Below, piece after piece: positions 36,963 through 46,352 of a stretch of 64,000 nt of DNA (the first letter of the stretch is position 1; every line of letters begins with the position of its first letter). The stretch is from assembly GCF_000525835.1 (NCBI RefSeq), contig NZ_AODD01000013.1, positions 62,001-126,000 of the forward strand. Reading direction: 5' to 3'. A program made the translations under genes and the position numbers. Below the pieces are notes generated by a model that saw only the letters and a list, made by a program, of their open reading frames with translations, was not told where the DNA came from and ran no database searches. The DNA is from Listeria grandensis FSL F6-0971. Lineage in GTDB: Bacteria; Bacillota; Bacilli; Lactobacillales; Listeriaceae.

Positions 36963-37463
36963 ATGGAAATCAGGCTATTAACCACAGCCGATGTCGACCA
37001 ATACGTCCACATCCGGCTTCAAGCATTACAAGAAAGCCCAGCAGCTTTTGCGACGAGTTTTGAAGAGGAAAAATACACCGCTCTGCAAAAATACGAAGTT
37101 CGGTTTCAGTCACCATATTCCCTTACTTTCGGCGCTTTTTTAGCAGGCAAGCTAGTTGGTGTCGTGACATTAATTCAAGAAGAGCGCATCAAAACAAGGC
37201 ACCGAGCGAATATCGTCGCCATGTATGTCACACCTGAAACCCGTGGTAGCGGTGTTGGTAAAGCGCTTATTGGAACCGCAATCGAGCAAGCCCAGCGCTT
37301 AGAAGGCGTCGAGCAAGTGTATTTATCCGTTGTGACCTCCAATAGTCCTGCAAGAAATCTATATAGTTCACTTGGATTTAAAGTATTCAGCCTAGAAAAA
37401 CACGCGCTCAAGATAAATAATGTTTATTTTGACGAAGAACATATGGTTTTATTTTTGAAGTAA
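36963..37463 (+). CDS. GNAT family N-acetyltransferase
   Basis: A 166-aa enzyme with the complete GNAT core: MEIRLLTTADVDQYVHIRLQALQESPAAFATSFEEE at the N-terminus, the acetyl-CoA loop VTPETRGSGVGKALIGTAIEQA and the terminal strand SPARNLYSSLGFKVFSLEKHAL. The N-terminal AFATSFEEE pattern is common in this subgroup of unknown substrate. GGGGTGAAAAT serves ATG 36963. Being just after the NagB-like gene it may act in amino-sugar use, but that is a guess. Confidence 0.85.
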   Translation: MEIRLLTTADVDQYVHIRLQALQESPAAFATSFEEEKYTALQKYEVRFQSPYSLTFGAFLAGKLVGVVTLIQEERIKTRHRANIVAMYVTPETRGSGVGKALIGTAIEQAQRLEGVEQVYLSVVTSNSPARNLYSSLGFKVFSLEKHALKINNVYFDEEHMVLFLK

Positions 37464-37474
37464 GATCTGCTATT

Positions 37475-37545
37475 AAAGAAAGAGGGACTGATGTAGTTAC
37501 TATCACAATGGAGATGGTAGTTACATTGGCCCCTCTTTCTTTATT
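37475..37545. terminator. Long bidirectional terminator
   Basis: AAAGAAAGAGGG and CCCTCTTTCTTT outer arms with inner TGTAGTTACTAT/ATGGTAGTTACA pairing, between convergent genes. Confidence 0.75.
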
Positions 37546-37577
37546 AGTGAAGTGTGCTGACATCCTAGCATTTCCAA

Positions 37578-38582
37578 TTACAAAAATATTGCTGCGCTAA
37601 CCCAATAAACAATAGCCGCCAAAATTCCTGCACAGGGCAATGTAATCATCCACGTCACCAGCATATTCTTCCCAGTTCGCCAGTTGACTTCTTTCTTATG
37701 GTTTGCTGTCCCCACGCCCATCAGCGAGCTGTCAATTACTTGCGTCGAACTAATCGGCAAATGGATCAGTGTCGCGCTCATAATGACCGAAAGCGACCCT
37801 AAATCTGCGGCCACACCAGTTACCGGTTCAATTTTCATAATCTTTGTACCTACCGTTTTAATAATTCGATAACCGCCAATCGAGGAACCGAGCGCCATCG
37901 CGGCAGCACAGCTTACTTGCACCCAAAACGGGATCGTCGAATCTTTCTGCAAACCACTCGCAATCAAAGCCAGCGTAATAATCCCCATCGTTTTTTGCGC
38001 ATCATTCGTACCGTGAGCGTAAGCCTGCATCGCAGTTGTCCCAATCTGGGCAATCCGAAAACGGCGATTCGTCTGCACCAACTTCTTATTTCGAAATAGA
38101 AATTTAAATAGCGAATAAATCCCGTAACCCACCGAAAAACCGATAACTGGCGAGATAATCAGCGCAATAATAATCGTGGTGAAGCCGCTCCAATTGAGGA
38201 TACCAAAACTCCCCGCAGACGCCACTGACGCCCCAGCAATCGACCCGATCAACGCATGCGATGAACTACTCGGCATCTTCGCAACCCAAGTCATCAGATT
38301 CCAGATTACCGCCGAAATCAACGCACATAAAACAACAAATTCCCCATTCTTCAAAGCAAATGGATCGACAATACTCGATGTCAGAGCCACTGCCACACCT
38401 GTAAACGAAATCGCACCGAAGAAGTTCATTACGGCCGCAATCCCAATCGCAACGCGCGGTTTCAGTGCTCGTGTCGAAATACTCGTCGCCACCGCATTCG
38501 CAATATCATGAAACCCATTTATAAAATCGAAGGTCAAGCCCACAATCACAATAATAATCGTAATTAAAATCACCGAATCCAT
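37578..38582 (-). CDS. Inorganic phosphate transporter, PiT family
   Basis: A 334-aa cation/phosphate symporter with two PHO4 repeats: FDFINGFHDIANAVATSISTRAL near the start and AYAHGTNDAQKTMGIITLAL in the second half; both GxxDxAN/GxNDAxK motifs are intact. About ten helices. The usual PhoU-like DUF47 partner is not adjacent, as the genes on both sides are unrelated. The ATG at 38582 lacks an obvious strong ribosome site other than AGGGG. Low-affinity phosphate uptake is the expected role. Confidence 0.92.
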   Translation of the reverse strand: MDSVILITIIIVIVGLTFDFINGFHDIANAVATSISTRALKPRVAIGIAAVMNFFGAISFTGVAVALTSSIVDPFALKNGEFVVLCALISAVIWNLMTWVAKMPSSSSHALIGSIAGASVASAGSFGILNWSGFTTIIIALIISPVIGFSVGYGIYSLFKFLFRNKKLVQTNRRFRIAQIGTTAMQAYAHGTNDAQKTMGIITLALIASGLQKDSTIPFWVQVSCAAAMALGSSIGGYRIIKTVGTKIMKIEPVTGVAADLGSLSVIMSATLIHLPISSTQVIDSSLMGVGTANHKKEVNWRTGKNMLVTWMITLPCAGILAAIVYWVSAAIFL

Positions 38583-38666
38583 CTAATATTCCCCTAATCT
38601 GCACGCTTTTATTTTTATATACCCTATTTTGCGCTTGAGAAAGAGTTATTTCAAGTTTTACAACCT

Positions 38667-38712
38667 AAAAAGCAACGCTAAATCCGCTACCTTCCGAATT
38701 TAGCGTTGCTTC
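38667..38712. terminator. Terminator between PiT and amidase genes
   Basis: AAGCAACGCTAAAT and ATTTAGCGTTGCTT perfect arms at 38670-38711, flanked by A and T runs; serves the amidase gene on the minus strand. Confidence 0.85.
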
Positions 38713-38716
38713 ATTT

Positions 38717-40271
38717 TTATTTTGAATTGTCTGCTGATATTACGGGGCTTTTGCGATTTTTGGAAATTTGCTCATAGGCATATCCCATCTCAAAGATTGA
38801 TTCATCTGCTTTATTCGGCCCAACAAACGTCATACCGACCGGCTGACCATCTTTTTCATAACCAGCTGGGATGGTCAATTCAGGATTTCCTGCGATCGGC
38901 ACTAAAAATAAACTATCGGCATTTAGATCAACCAGCGCATCTAATTTATTCGAGGTTAACAGCGATTCGATACGCTTATTCGCCTTTTTAATTAAATCAT
39001 CGGCACGCTGATCGACACTCGCTACTGTGGCCTCATTTTTCTCCGATTCCTCCAAGTTTCCTTGGCCATACTTCATGTTCCTCGCCTCATCTAATTTATT
39101 AAACGCAATAATTGCTGCCAAATCCTTCATAGGCGCCTGATTCTTCTCCAAAAATTGATTCAAATCCGTTTTAAAATCGGCTTTTAAGATGTCATCAAAT
39201 GTGGTGAAATCTTGCTGGTTTTCTTCTAGTTTCATTCCTTTTACAACCGTAGCACCTGCTACCTCTAGGTCTGATATGATTTTTTTAGAAATGGCGCTGT
39301 CTGCATCAAATAATATGCCAATCCGCTTCCCTTTCAGCCCTTCTTTAGATAGCTCGGCTTTTATCGGCTGATTGATAAAGGCACTTGTCGTCAAATAGGC
39401 GTCTTTTACAGTTCTCGTTATCGGGCCTGGCGTATCGAAATGTCTGGATAACGGAATCACTAACTCGCCACTAACCGTGCCATGACTGGGCTTAAACCCT
39501 ACTACCGATTGAGCTATCGCTGGTGAGATGATGGAACCATTCGTCTCTGTCCCAATTGTCACAGCGGCAAAATCGCTTGTCACAGCTGTTGCTGAACCTG
39601 CACTCGATCCCGATGGTGTTGCATCAAGATACGGATTTTTGTCCTGTCCTGTCTTTCCAGAGTAACCACTTGGCATTCTAGGATCCATATAATTCGCCCA
39701 TTCAGACATGTTTGTTTTGCCGAGAATTAGCGCGCCACTCGCCTTTTAAATTTTTTACTATTGTGGCATCTTTTCCGATCACCCAGTCCTTCAATGCTAC
39801 AGCACCAGCGCTTGTTGGCATTTTTTTCGTACCGATATTATCTTTTAGTAAGACCGGTATTCCGTGTAAAGATGCTTTGTTTGCACTTGCGTGTTGATCG
39901 AGCTTCCTCGCCTCATCTAAGACGTTAGGATTTATTTCTGTAATAGCATTTAGCTTTGGTCCATTTTGATCATATTTCTTAATACGATTTAAGTAGGTGC
40001 CCACCAGTTCCTCGTAATTCAACTTATTTGTCGCAATGAGTCGCTGTATTTGATTGACATCAGCACCAATAACTAGCTTTTCTTTCGCTTCTAGTTTACT
40101 GATATCAAGCGTCTTTAATTGTTTATTCACTGGATCTAAAACACGTTTTTGCTCATACATCATGTTCTTCCCAGTTTTTGTAGTGTCGCTCTTGGTCAGC
40201 AACCAATAGGCCCCCCCTACCGCCAAAATTAACACTGTCATTGCGCTCCCGATAATGATACCTTTTCTCAT
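38717..40271 (-). pseudogene. Exported amidase (amidase signature family), frameshifted
   Basis: The upstream frame (40271-39702) holds an export or anchor helix (MRKGIIIGSAMTVLILAVGGAYWLL) and the first half of an amidase with the catalytic lysine in PVLLKDNIGTKKMPTSAGA. The downstream frame (to 38717) holds TPSGSSAGSATAVTSDFAAVTIGTETNGSI, the Ser-cisSer region, and the C-terminal half. They join as IVKNLKASGALILGKTNMSEW if one base is removed in GCCTTTT at 39741-39747. The full protein would be about 518 aa and is otherwise undamaged. Substrate unknown; GatA-like members act on amides. Confidence 0.82.
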
Positions 40272-40371
40272 GTTGTCGCCTCCATTGTTTTTTCCTAAGT
40301 ATACACCTTAGCAAGCACTGAATCCCTCGATGTATGTGACAGAACAAAACAAATTTGTAAGCAAGGCAAAC

Positions 40372-40407
40372 AAAAAACTGAAACCCACAAGCAGGCTCCA
40401 GTTTTTC
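40372..40407 (-). terminator. Terminator of the cycA gene
   Basis: AAAACTGGAGCCTG and CAGTTTTTT arms read on the minus strand with the loop CTTGTGGGTTT, then a T-run. Confidence 0.65.
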
Positions 40408-40421
40408 TGAGTGAAGTCTTA

Positions 40422-41804
40422 TTAATCTAAATCTGTCGCGTTCTGTTCTTGCTTCTGTGTTCTCGCTTTACGAATGAAATAAATCCCGACTAGAAGTACG
40501 AACCAAACCGGCGTTACGAACAGCGCTACACGTGTGTCTTCCGCTAGTGCTAGCACAACAAGTATGAAAGCTAGGAACACAAGAATCACGTAGTTAGCAA
40601 CTGGATATAGCGGCATTTTGAATTTATTTTTTGCTGCAAGTTCTGGACGTGTTTTACGATATTTCAAGTGACAGATAACCGTGATTCCCCAAATATACAA
40701 GAAACATACTGTCGAAATACTTGTGATGAGCGTGAACACACCTTCTGGCATCACGTAGTTTAGAATAACCGCAATCAAGATAACAATCGTCGAGAAGAAT
40801 AATGCATTGGCGGGAACTTTATGTGATGTTAATTTTGTCATCGGGTATGGTGCGTTCTTTTCTTTGGCAAGCGAGTAGACCATCCGGCTTGTACTGAAAA
40901 CCGCACTGTTACACGCTGATGCCGCCGAAGTTAAAACGACAAAGTTAACGATAGCTGCTGCTGCCGCGATTCCTAAAGCCGCGAAAACCTGTACAAACGG
41001 ACTTTGTGCTGGATTAATGTCATTCCATGGATAAATACTCATAATCACAATTAACGCACCTATATAGAAGATAATAATCCGAATCGGGATATTGTTGATC
41101 GCTTTTGGAATTACTTTCTCGGGGTCTTTCGTCTCCCCAGCCATCAAGCCGACAAGCTCAATCCCGACAAAAGCGAATACAACCATCTGGAACGATAGAA
41201 TAAAGCCGCTTGCACCGTTCGGGAACCAACCGCCGTGACTCCATAAATTAGTAAAGCTAGACGCGCCTGCATCTGTTGAAAATCCTTTTATAATCATGAA
41301 TGTACCAACAACAATCAATGCCAATATCGCGATTACCTTAATAAGCGCGAACCAGAATTCCATTTCACCGAACAATTTCACGGTTGCAAGATTCATCACG
41401 AGCAAAATAACTAACGCGATCAGACCCGGCACCCATTGCGCCACATTCGGAAACCAGAATTGCGTATATAGACCGACCGCAGTCAAATCGGCCATCGCAA
41501 TGGAGATCCAGCAGAACCAATAGGTCCAACCAGTTACGAAAGCCGCGCCATTGCCTAAGTAATCAAAAACAAAGTCAACGAACGAGTGGTAATTCAGATT
41601 CGATAAGAGTAATTCTCCTAGCGCACGCATGATCAAGAAACAAATAATTCCAGTAATCGTATAAGCAAACAGTATCGACGGTCCTGCTAAATGAATCGAT
41701 TTCCCTGAGCCAAGAAACAAACCAGTTCCGATTGCGCCTCCAATCGCTATCAACTGCACATGGCGATTTTTTAAGCCTCTCTCTAATTGTCGTTCTTCTG
41801 ACAT
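40422..41804 (-). CDS. cycA: D-serine/D-alanine/glycine transporter, amino acid permease (APC family)
   Basis: A 460-aa permease with twelve helices. Family start: QLERGLKNRHVQLIAIGGAIGTGLFLGSGKSIHLAGPS. The segments TGWTYWFCWISIAMADLTAVGLY, ATVKLFGEMEFWFALIKV and VFAFVGIELVGLMAGETKDPEKVIP follow the E. coli CycA pattern closely by memory, hence the symbol. ATG 41804 follows AAGGAGGAAA; the frame is open to 41945 without a ribosome site. The promoter about 165 bases upstream has a cre site at the transcription start, so it should be glucose-repressed. Confidence 0.82.
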   Translation of the reverse strand: MSEERQLERGLKNRHVQLIAIGGAIGTGLFLGSGKSIHLAGPSILFAYTITGIICFLIMRALGELLLSNLNYHSFVDFVFDYLGNGAAFVTGWTYWFCWISIAMADLTAVGLYTQFWFPNVAQWVPGLIALVILLVMNLATVKLFGEMEFWFALIKVIAILALIVVGTFMIIKGFSTDAGASSFTNLWSHGGWFPNGASGFILSFQMVVFAFVGIELVGLMAGETKDPEKVIPKAINNIPIRIIIFYIGALIVIMSIYPWNDINPAQSPFVQVFAALGIAAAAAIVNFVVLTSAASACNSAVFSTSRMVYSLAKEKNAPYPMTKLTSHKVPANALFFSTIVILIAVILNYVMPEGVFTLITSISTVCFLYIWGITVICHLKYRKTRPELAAKNKFKMPLYPVANYVILVFLAFILVVLALAEDTRVALFVTPVWFVLLVGIYFIRKARTQKQEQNATDLD

Positions 41805-41947
41805 ATGTATTTCCTCCTTATTATTGTTGAGATCCGCACCTAACCAATCCAGCAAAATCTCAATCTTGTGTGAAACAATGTCTTCAAGTTTTATTCTTCT
41901 ATCATACCGTAAAATGAACCTGAACACCATAATTTTTTCATTCACAA

Positions 41948-41961
41948 TGTAACCGCTATCA
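41948..41961 (-). promoter_or_regulatory. cre site (CcpA operator) of cycA
   Basis: On the minus strand TGATAGCGGTTACA matches TGWNANCGNTNWCA at all 14 positions. It lies 8 bases after the -10 box, where CcpA would block transcription. Confidence 0.8.
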
Positions 41962-41969
41962 TTTATATC

Positions 41970-41999
41970 ATTGTATCACATGCACAAGAATTTGCACAA
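41970..41999 (-). promoter_or_regulatory. Promoter of cycA
   Basis: On the minus strand TTGTGC (41994-41999), 18 bases, TACAAT (41970-41975) with a TG extension before the -10. The remaining stretch to 42281 is AT-rich and shows no gene. Confidence 0.62.
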
Positions 42000-42281
42000 T
42001 GAAGAGCGCTTATAATTTTTATTTTTCTTTAAACCCATTGATGAACAATACATATAACAAGTTCGGATTTTTAATTTGTAATTCACAGATTTATTGATTA
42101 TATTTTCTCATGAGAGCTTCCAATCGATAAGTTTGTGAAAAATTGAATTTCATTGTGTATTTCGTTTAACATATTTTCAATTTCAATCATACTTTAGTTA
42201 TAAATAATATGTAATTTTTTAGGATAGACCAATTTTTTAAAACTCGCTTCATTATCTCGTATTTGGTATGCCAATAAGGTT

Positions 42282-42767
42282 TTAATCCAAATAATACGCA
42301 AACTGATAGTCATCCACCCATTCACCATCTATCCAAAATTCACGCTTGAAATACGCCTCTTGCTCAAAACCTAAATGCTTATAAAATGCGATAGCGCTCG
42401 TGTTTGTAGCCATGACCCGCATAGCGATTTTGCCGATGCCATTTTCCTTTCCGAGCTCGAATAAACTTGAAATTAGCTTCTTCCCTACGCCTTTTCCTTG
42501 TGCAGCTTTTGATACAGAAATTCCGAAAAGCCACTGCCGTTTGCGCGTGACGGAGCTGCCAGGATAGTGGTATATCAAAGAGCCTAGCACGACGCCGTCC
42601 TCATCTTTTGCTACCAACATTTGTTGCGCCATAATATCCTGTTTAAATTGCTCGTACTCGTTTTCCTTCACGATATGTGGTGTCGTCCCTTTTATCATGA
42701 CGGTTTTTTCTATTTCCCACAACGCTGGAATATCCGCCTCTGTTTGGCTAGTAATCCTAATTGCCAT
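42282..42767 (-). CDS. GNAT family N-acetyltransferase
   Basis: A 161-aa acetyltransferase. N-terminal AIRITSQTEADIPALWEIEKTVM, the strand LGSLIYHYPGS, the acetyl-CoA loop VSKAAQGKGVGKKLISSLFELGKENGI and the end AIAFYKHLGFEQEAYFKREFW. Its ATG 42767 has GGAG 8 bases upstream; GTG 42776 is also in frame. Monocistronic, substrate unknown; the RimI/YhhY-like pattern is not specific. Confidence 0.85.
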   Translation of the reverse strand: MAIRITSQTEADIPALWEIEKTVMIKGTTPHIVKENEYEQFKQDIMAQQMLVAKDEDGVVLGSLIYHYPGSSVTRKRQWLFGISVSKAAQGKGVGKKLISSLFELGKENGIGKIAMRVMATNTSAIAFYKHLGFEQEAYFKREFWIDGEWVDDYQFAYYLD

Positions 42768-42894
42768 ATGTATCACTCCTCACCTAGTTTGTCATTCCCC
42801 ACCAAAAGCGTGCAACCACCATGCGATTCATTGCTAAAAACACCGGATTCTACTATACTGATACTCTATCATGCAATAAAGGACGTGCTAAAAA

Positions 42895-43491
42895 ATGGAA
42901 GATAATATTTTCGAAAATATAGCAAAAAAATACGATAATCCCCAACGAATCGAACTTGCGAATATCATTGCTAATAGAGTCAAAGAAGAATTGGCGGACG
43001 CGGGTGATAAGACGCTCATCGATTATGGGAGCGGGACGGGACTCGTTGGCTTGCAACTGGCTGGCCTTGTCGAATCCGCTACTCTAATCGATGCAGCAGA
43101 AAATATGGTGGCGATTATAAATGAAAAACTAGCATCTCATCCGCTCCAAAACGTTAGCGCTTTAGTCTCTGATTTCACAGCAGATACCATCCCTGTAAAA
43201 GCAGATATTATTCTCGTATCACTAGTCCTGCTACATATTCCAGATACGAAAATCATTCTAGAGCAACTCTACAAGACGTTAAATGAGAACGGTAAATTGA
43301 TCATTGTCGATTTCGATAAAAACCCTCAAATAAGCCATCCAAAAGTCCATAATGGATTTGTCGCTGCCGAACTAGAGGAACTACTAGCACAGACAGGTTT
43401 TAAAAACGCAACTATCGAAGTATTCCATCACGGTAACAACCTATTTATGAATCAAGATGCCTCCCTTTTTATAGCTACTAGTAGTAAATAA
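42895..43491 (+). CDS. Class I SAM-dependent methyltransferase
   Basis: A 198-aa Rossmann-fold methyltransferase. Motif I is LIDYGSGTGLVGLQLA (near residue 41), the acidic end of strand 2 is TLIDAAENMV, and motif IV is IILVSLVLLHIPD. The post-motif LNENGKLIIVDFDKNPQ fits the Methyltransf_11/25 group. AAAGGACGTG lies before ATG 42895. Single gene; acceptor unknown. Confidence 0.87.
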   Translation: MEDNIFENIAKKYDNPQRIELANIIANRVKEELADAGDKTLIDYGSGTGLVGLQLAGLVESATLIDAAENMVAIINEKLASHPLQNVSALVSDFTADTIPVKADIILVSLVLLHIPDTKIILEQLYKTLNENGKLIIVDFDKNPQISHPKVHNGFVAAELEELLAQTGFKNATIEVFHHGNNLFMNQDASLFIATSSK

Positions 43492-43494
43492 ATA

Positions 43495-43536
43495 GAAGAC
43501 AGGAACATCCGCTAATTTTTCGAATGTTCCTGTCTT
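43495..43536. terminator. Terminator of the methyltransferase gene
   Basis: AAGACAGGAACAT and ATGTTCCTGTCTT arms with a 15-base loop, then TTTTT. Confidence 0.82.
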
Positions 43537-43543
43537 TTTGCGT

Positions 43544-43897
43544 CTATGCTTTTCTAAGAATTTTGTCCATTGCTTTTCCTTTAGCCAGTTCATCGATCAA
43601 CTTATCCAAATAACGAATTTGTTGCATCAATTTGTCCTCGATATCCTCGACACGATAGCCACAAATCACGCCTGTAATCAAGCCGACATTAGAATTCATT
43701 TCCGGCGCCTGCTCGAAAAAGGTTTCAAAATCTACTTTCTGCTCCAACACGTTTTGCAAAGCTTTCTGATCATAGCCAGTTAACCAGAAAATGATCTCAT
43801 CAACCTCCGCTTTTGTTCTTCCTTTCCTTTCAACTTTCTGTATGTACAACGGATATACACTTGCAAATGACATTGCAAAAATTCTTGGCTTTTTCAT
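43544..43897 (-). CDS. DUF2200 family protein
   Basis: A 117-aa protein that matches DUF2200 by its opening [39 protein letters not shown] and the [13 protein letters not shown] and [32 protein letters not shown] segments. Small, soluble, helical; family function unknown. A strong ribosome site (GAGGAGGAG) precedes ATG 43897. It is convergent with the methyltransferase. Confidence 0.82.
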   Translation of the reverse strand: MKKPRIFAMSFASVYPLYIQKVERKGRTKAEVDEIIFWLTGYDQKALQNVLEQKVDFETFFEQAPEMNSNVGLITGVICGYRVEDIEDKLMQQIRYLDKLIDELAKGKAMDKILRKA

Positions 43898-44006
43898 TTT
43901 GATTCTCCTCCTCGTTACTAGTTTTGCGCTTCTTAATCGTGCCTTCTACTTCAAAGATATCATCTTTTAAAGAAAATGCAAAGAAACCCTAGTAGAGGGG
44001 CTTAAT

Positions 44007-44591
44007 TTAGACTATATCACTGTCGCTCATTTCTTTAATGATAATTTCCTGAACTTCTCTAGTTGCAATGCCCATTAAATGTTGTCCTACACCAGAAAAT
44101 TGTTCAATATCAGAAAAACCCATAGACTTGTAAAACTCGGTGGACTTAGTATTCAAAGAATCGACCACTAAAACTGGAAACTTAACGTATGGAGCAATAT
44201 TTACACTAAATATCCTAAAAAGAGTATTCATAAGGGTTAATCCATAACCTTGCCTTTGATACTTTGATTTTATCGCAAAATGGGTAATCTTAAAGGCTGG
44301 ATAAATTTTCAATTGATTAGTAAAATATTTTGTTTTAGATTTTTTGAATTTCTTCGCTAAAGTTACCTCCCCCGCACATATGGTAAAATAGCCAATCAAT
44401 TCGTTACCTTTCATCATAACCGTTGTAGAATTAAGCATTTCTGTATCTTGTTTGATAGCCTCCGTGCAGATAAAATCATCCAATAACGCAATCCCGCATT
44501 CAAAGGGGCCTACAACTTCATCATGAAACACTAATGAATTTAGAGAAAATACATCGATCTCATCACTTGTTTGTCGTCCATCATCACTCAT
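44007..44591 (-). CDS. GNAT acetyltransferase, probable toxin of a toxin-antitoxin pair
   Basis: A 194-aa GNAT. FECGIALLDDFICTEAIKQDTEMLNSTTVMM resembles the start of TacT/AtaT-type GNAT toxins, which acetylate aminoacyl-tRNA. The acetyl-CoA loop is KSKYQRQGYGLTLMNTLF and the C-terminal strand VDSLNTKSTEFYKSMGF. ATG 44591 follows TAGGAGATTGAG. It comes 18 bases after a 54-codon ORF on the same transcript. Whether it is a toxin is inference from layout and from that N-terminus. Confidence 0.75.
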   Translation of the reverse strand: MSDDGRQTSDEIDVFSLNSLVFHDEVVGPFECGIALLDDFICTEAIKQDTEMLNSTTVMMKGNELIGYFTICAGEVTLAKKFKKSKTKYFTNQLKIYPAFKITHFAIKSKYQRQGYGLTLMNTLFRIFSVNIAPYVKFPVLVVDSLNTKSTEFYKSMGFSDIEQFSGVGQHLMGIATREVQEIIIKEMSDSDIV

Positions 44592-44609
44592 CTTAGCTCA
44601 ATCTCCTAA

Positions 44610-44774
44610 TTAATGAATCTTTATATTTACTTTTTTCGCGCTCTTCATCTTTAGCGCAACTGAATTAACTTTATTTAAATCAATAGTGGGGCTTTCAAAT
44701 AATTTAACAGCTTTGTTGAAATCTTTATCACGCAAAGCAATAACGTTATTATTTTTTTGTATGCTTGTTGCCAT
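44610..44774 (-). CDS. 54-aa putative antitoxin upstream of the GNAT gene
   Basis: A short protein, MATSIQKNNNVIALRDKDFN...VNIKIH, with a lysine-rich tail (LKMKSAKKVN). It has a strong AGGAGGG ribosome site and its own promoter. It does not look like the RHH (DUF1778) antitoxins usually paired with GNAT toxins; the sequence VIALRDKDFNKAVKLFESPT is not one I recognise. Position, size and spacing (18 bases) support an antitoxin role. Too short for many annotation pipelines. Confidence 0.7.
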   Translation of the reverse strand: MATSIQKNNNVIALRDKDFNKAVKLFESPTIDLNKVNSVALKMKSAKKVNIKIH

Positions 44775-44811
44775 ACAGATACCCTCCTGTCATTTATTTA
44801 TAGATAGTTCT

Positions 44812-44840
44812 AGTATAACTGATAGAAGTTACTTTGTAAA
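44812..44840 (-). promoter_or_regulatory. Promoter of the 54-aa ORF/GNAT pair
   Basis: On the minus strand TTTACA (44835-44840), 17 bases, TATACT (44812-44817), 38 bases before the start codon. Confidence 0.72.
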
Positions 44841-44918
44841 TAAATATGGTTAATTTTGTAAAATATAAAAAATCACATAACTTCATTGTATCAGAGCTAA
44901 TTCCAGAAGACTAATGGC

Positions 44919-45305
44919 TCACTTCTTCTTTTTTTTCTTCGTGAACATGGATTTAAAGGCATTTTTGATGACATCAAAGAAGCTCAGAGAACTCACCATA
45001 TTAGCTGGATCTACATAAACCCTTATTGCTCGGAGTACATCTTTTGGCCTCTTAGAAGCAAACGTAAACGTGCCATTGCGCTTGGTTTTGATGGCGTAGC
45101 GAGGAATCCATTTACCTTTTAGCATGACTGAAACGATGACTTGATCCACTTCTTCCCACGGGATTTGGATAAACTTGCGTACATCGCGTGAGTTGTAAAA
45201 TTCGAAGCCTTTATCCCCAATCAAAATTTCACCATAATCTGTCAGTCCGGTAAAAGCGGTGGCATCTATTTTCATGTCTACTTGTGTATTAATCGATTCA
45301 ACCAA
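44919..45305 (-). CDS. manO: DUF956 family protein of mannose PTS operons (ManO)
   Basis: A 128-aa protein of the DUF956 family, normally linked to mannose-class PTS genes: MVESINTQVDMKIDATAFTGLTDYGEILIGDKGFEFYN, then IPWEEVDQVIVSVM and the RYAIKTKRNGTFTFASKRPKDVLRAIR segment. It ends in a poly-lysine tail. The start appears to be TTG 45305 with GGAG 9 bases upstream. It lies downstream of manZ beyond a terminator, so it is made by read-through or its own promoter. Regulator of the PTS by repute. Confidence 0.82.
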   Translation of the reverse strand: MVESINTQVDMKIDATAFTGLTDYGEILIGDKGFEFYNSRDVRKFIQIPWEEVDQVIVSVMLKGKWIPRYAIKTKRNGTFTFASKRPKDVLRAIRVYVDPANMVSSLSFFDVIKNAFKSMFTKKKKKK

Positions 45306-45359
45306 CTACATTCGCTCCATTTCTTTTCACTCGTTTTAATCATTATACCTTAAACTAAT

Positions 45360-45398
45360 AAAAAGAGGCTAGCCATTAATTGCACCAGCCTCTTTTTT
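45360..45398 (-). terminator. Terminator of the mannose PTS operon
   Basis: GAGGCTGG and (C)TAGCCTC arms around the loop TGCAATTAATGG, then TTTTTATT on the minus strand. Confidence 0.75.
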
Positions 45399-45410
45399 AT
45401 CGGCTTAATT

Positions 45411-46329
45411 TTACAGAAGTCCGATTACGTGACCAACTACACCAACTACGAATAGTCCTAGAATGATGACAATTGGACTGATTTTTTTCTTAAGCAACCA
45501 CATACATAGGAATGTTAGTAGTAATGCTGCAAGTCCTGGAATTAAGCTATCCAAGTTATTTTGCAAAGTTGTTACTTTTACTTGAGAAAGTGATAATCCT
45601 TGCGTGTATTGTTCGAATGCTGTTTTAACACCGTCAACACCACTTGGAAGTGAATTCCAATCAATATAGGCACCATTATCTAGCTTAACTTCAGAAATGA
45701 CTGGTTTGAAGACAATGGATACCCACCTCTGCACCAGGGCGGCGAGCACGAACATCCCGAGTATGGAAGCACCTTTTGTGATATCTTGTAAAAGGCCACC
45801 GGAAAGATCGTCTGTGATTTTAGAACCAGCTTTGTAACCAAACTCTTGTGTATACCACATGAAGCTCCAACGAATAATGTTCCAAGCTACGAAGAAAATG
45901 ATTGGGCCAAGGATGTTTCCGCTGATTGCAAGAGAAGCTCCTAATGCACCTAACATTGGACGAACTGTAAACCAGAATACTGGATCTCCAATACCGGCTA
46001 GAGGTCCCATCATCCCGACTTTTACCCCTTGGATTGCTACGTCATCAACTGGTGCACCATTGGCACGTTCTTCTTCCAGTGCAAGTGTTACTCCAAGAAT
46101 TGGTGATGCTACATATGGATGTGTATTAAAGAATTCCAAGTGACGTTTCATCGCCGCTGAACGGTCTTCTTTTGATTTATATAATTTTTTGATTGCTGGA
46201 ATCATTGAGAATGCCCAACCACCATTTTGCATACGCTCATAGTTCCAAGAACCTTGAATAAACGTAGAACGCCAAGCTACACTCAAGCGGTCTTTTTTCG
46301 ATAAGACAATTTTTTTCTGTTTCTGCCAT
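45411..46329 (-). CDS. manZ: Mannose-class PTS transporter subunit IID (apparent frameshift near start)
   Basis: IID membrane component of the mannose/glucose PTS. The body (SVAWRSTFIQGSWNYERMQNGGWAFSMIPAIKKLY ... RMVGHVIGLL-type end) is intact, with the signature EERANGAPVDDVAIQGVKVGMMGPLAGIGDP. The uninterrupted frame starts only at 46286. ATG 46329, behind AAAGGAGGAG, is out of frame by one base; with six rather than seven A in the run at 46310-46316 it reads MAETEKIVLSKKDRLSVAW, a typical N-terminus. Sequencing error is the likely cause, since this system is a main hexose importer. Confidence 0.9.
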
Positions 46330-46352
46330 TCTTTTCTCCTCCTTTTTTAGGT

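Noticed and set aside
41805..41945. Upstream extension of cycA
   Set aside because: No ribosome site; homology to CycA begins at ATG 41804.
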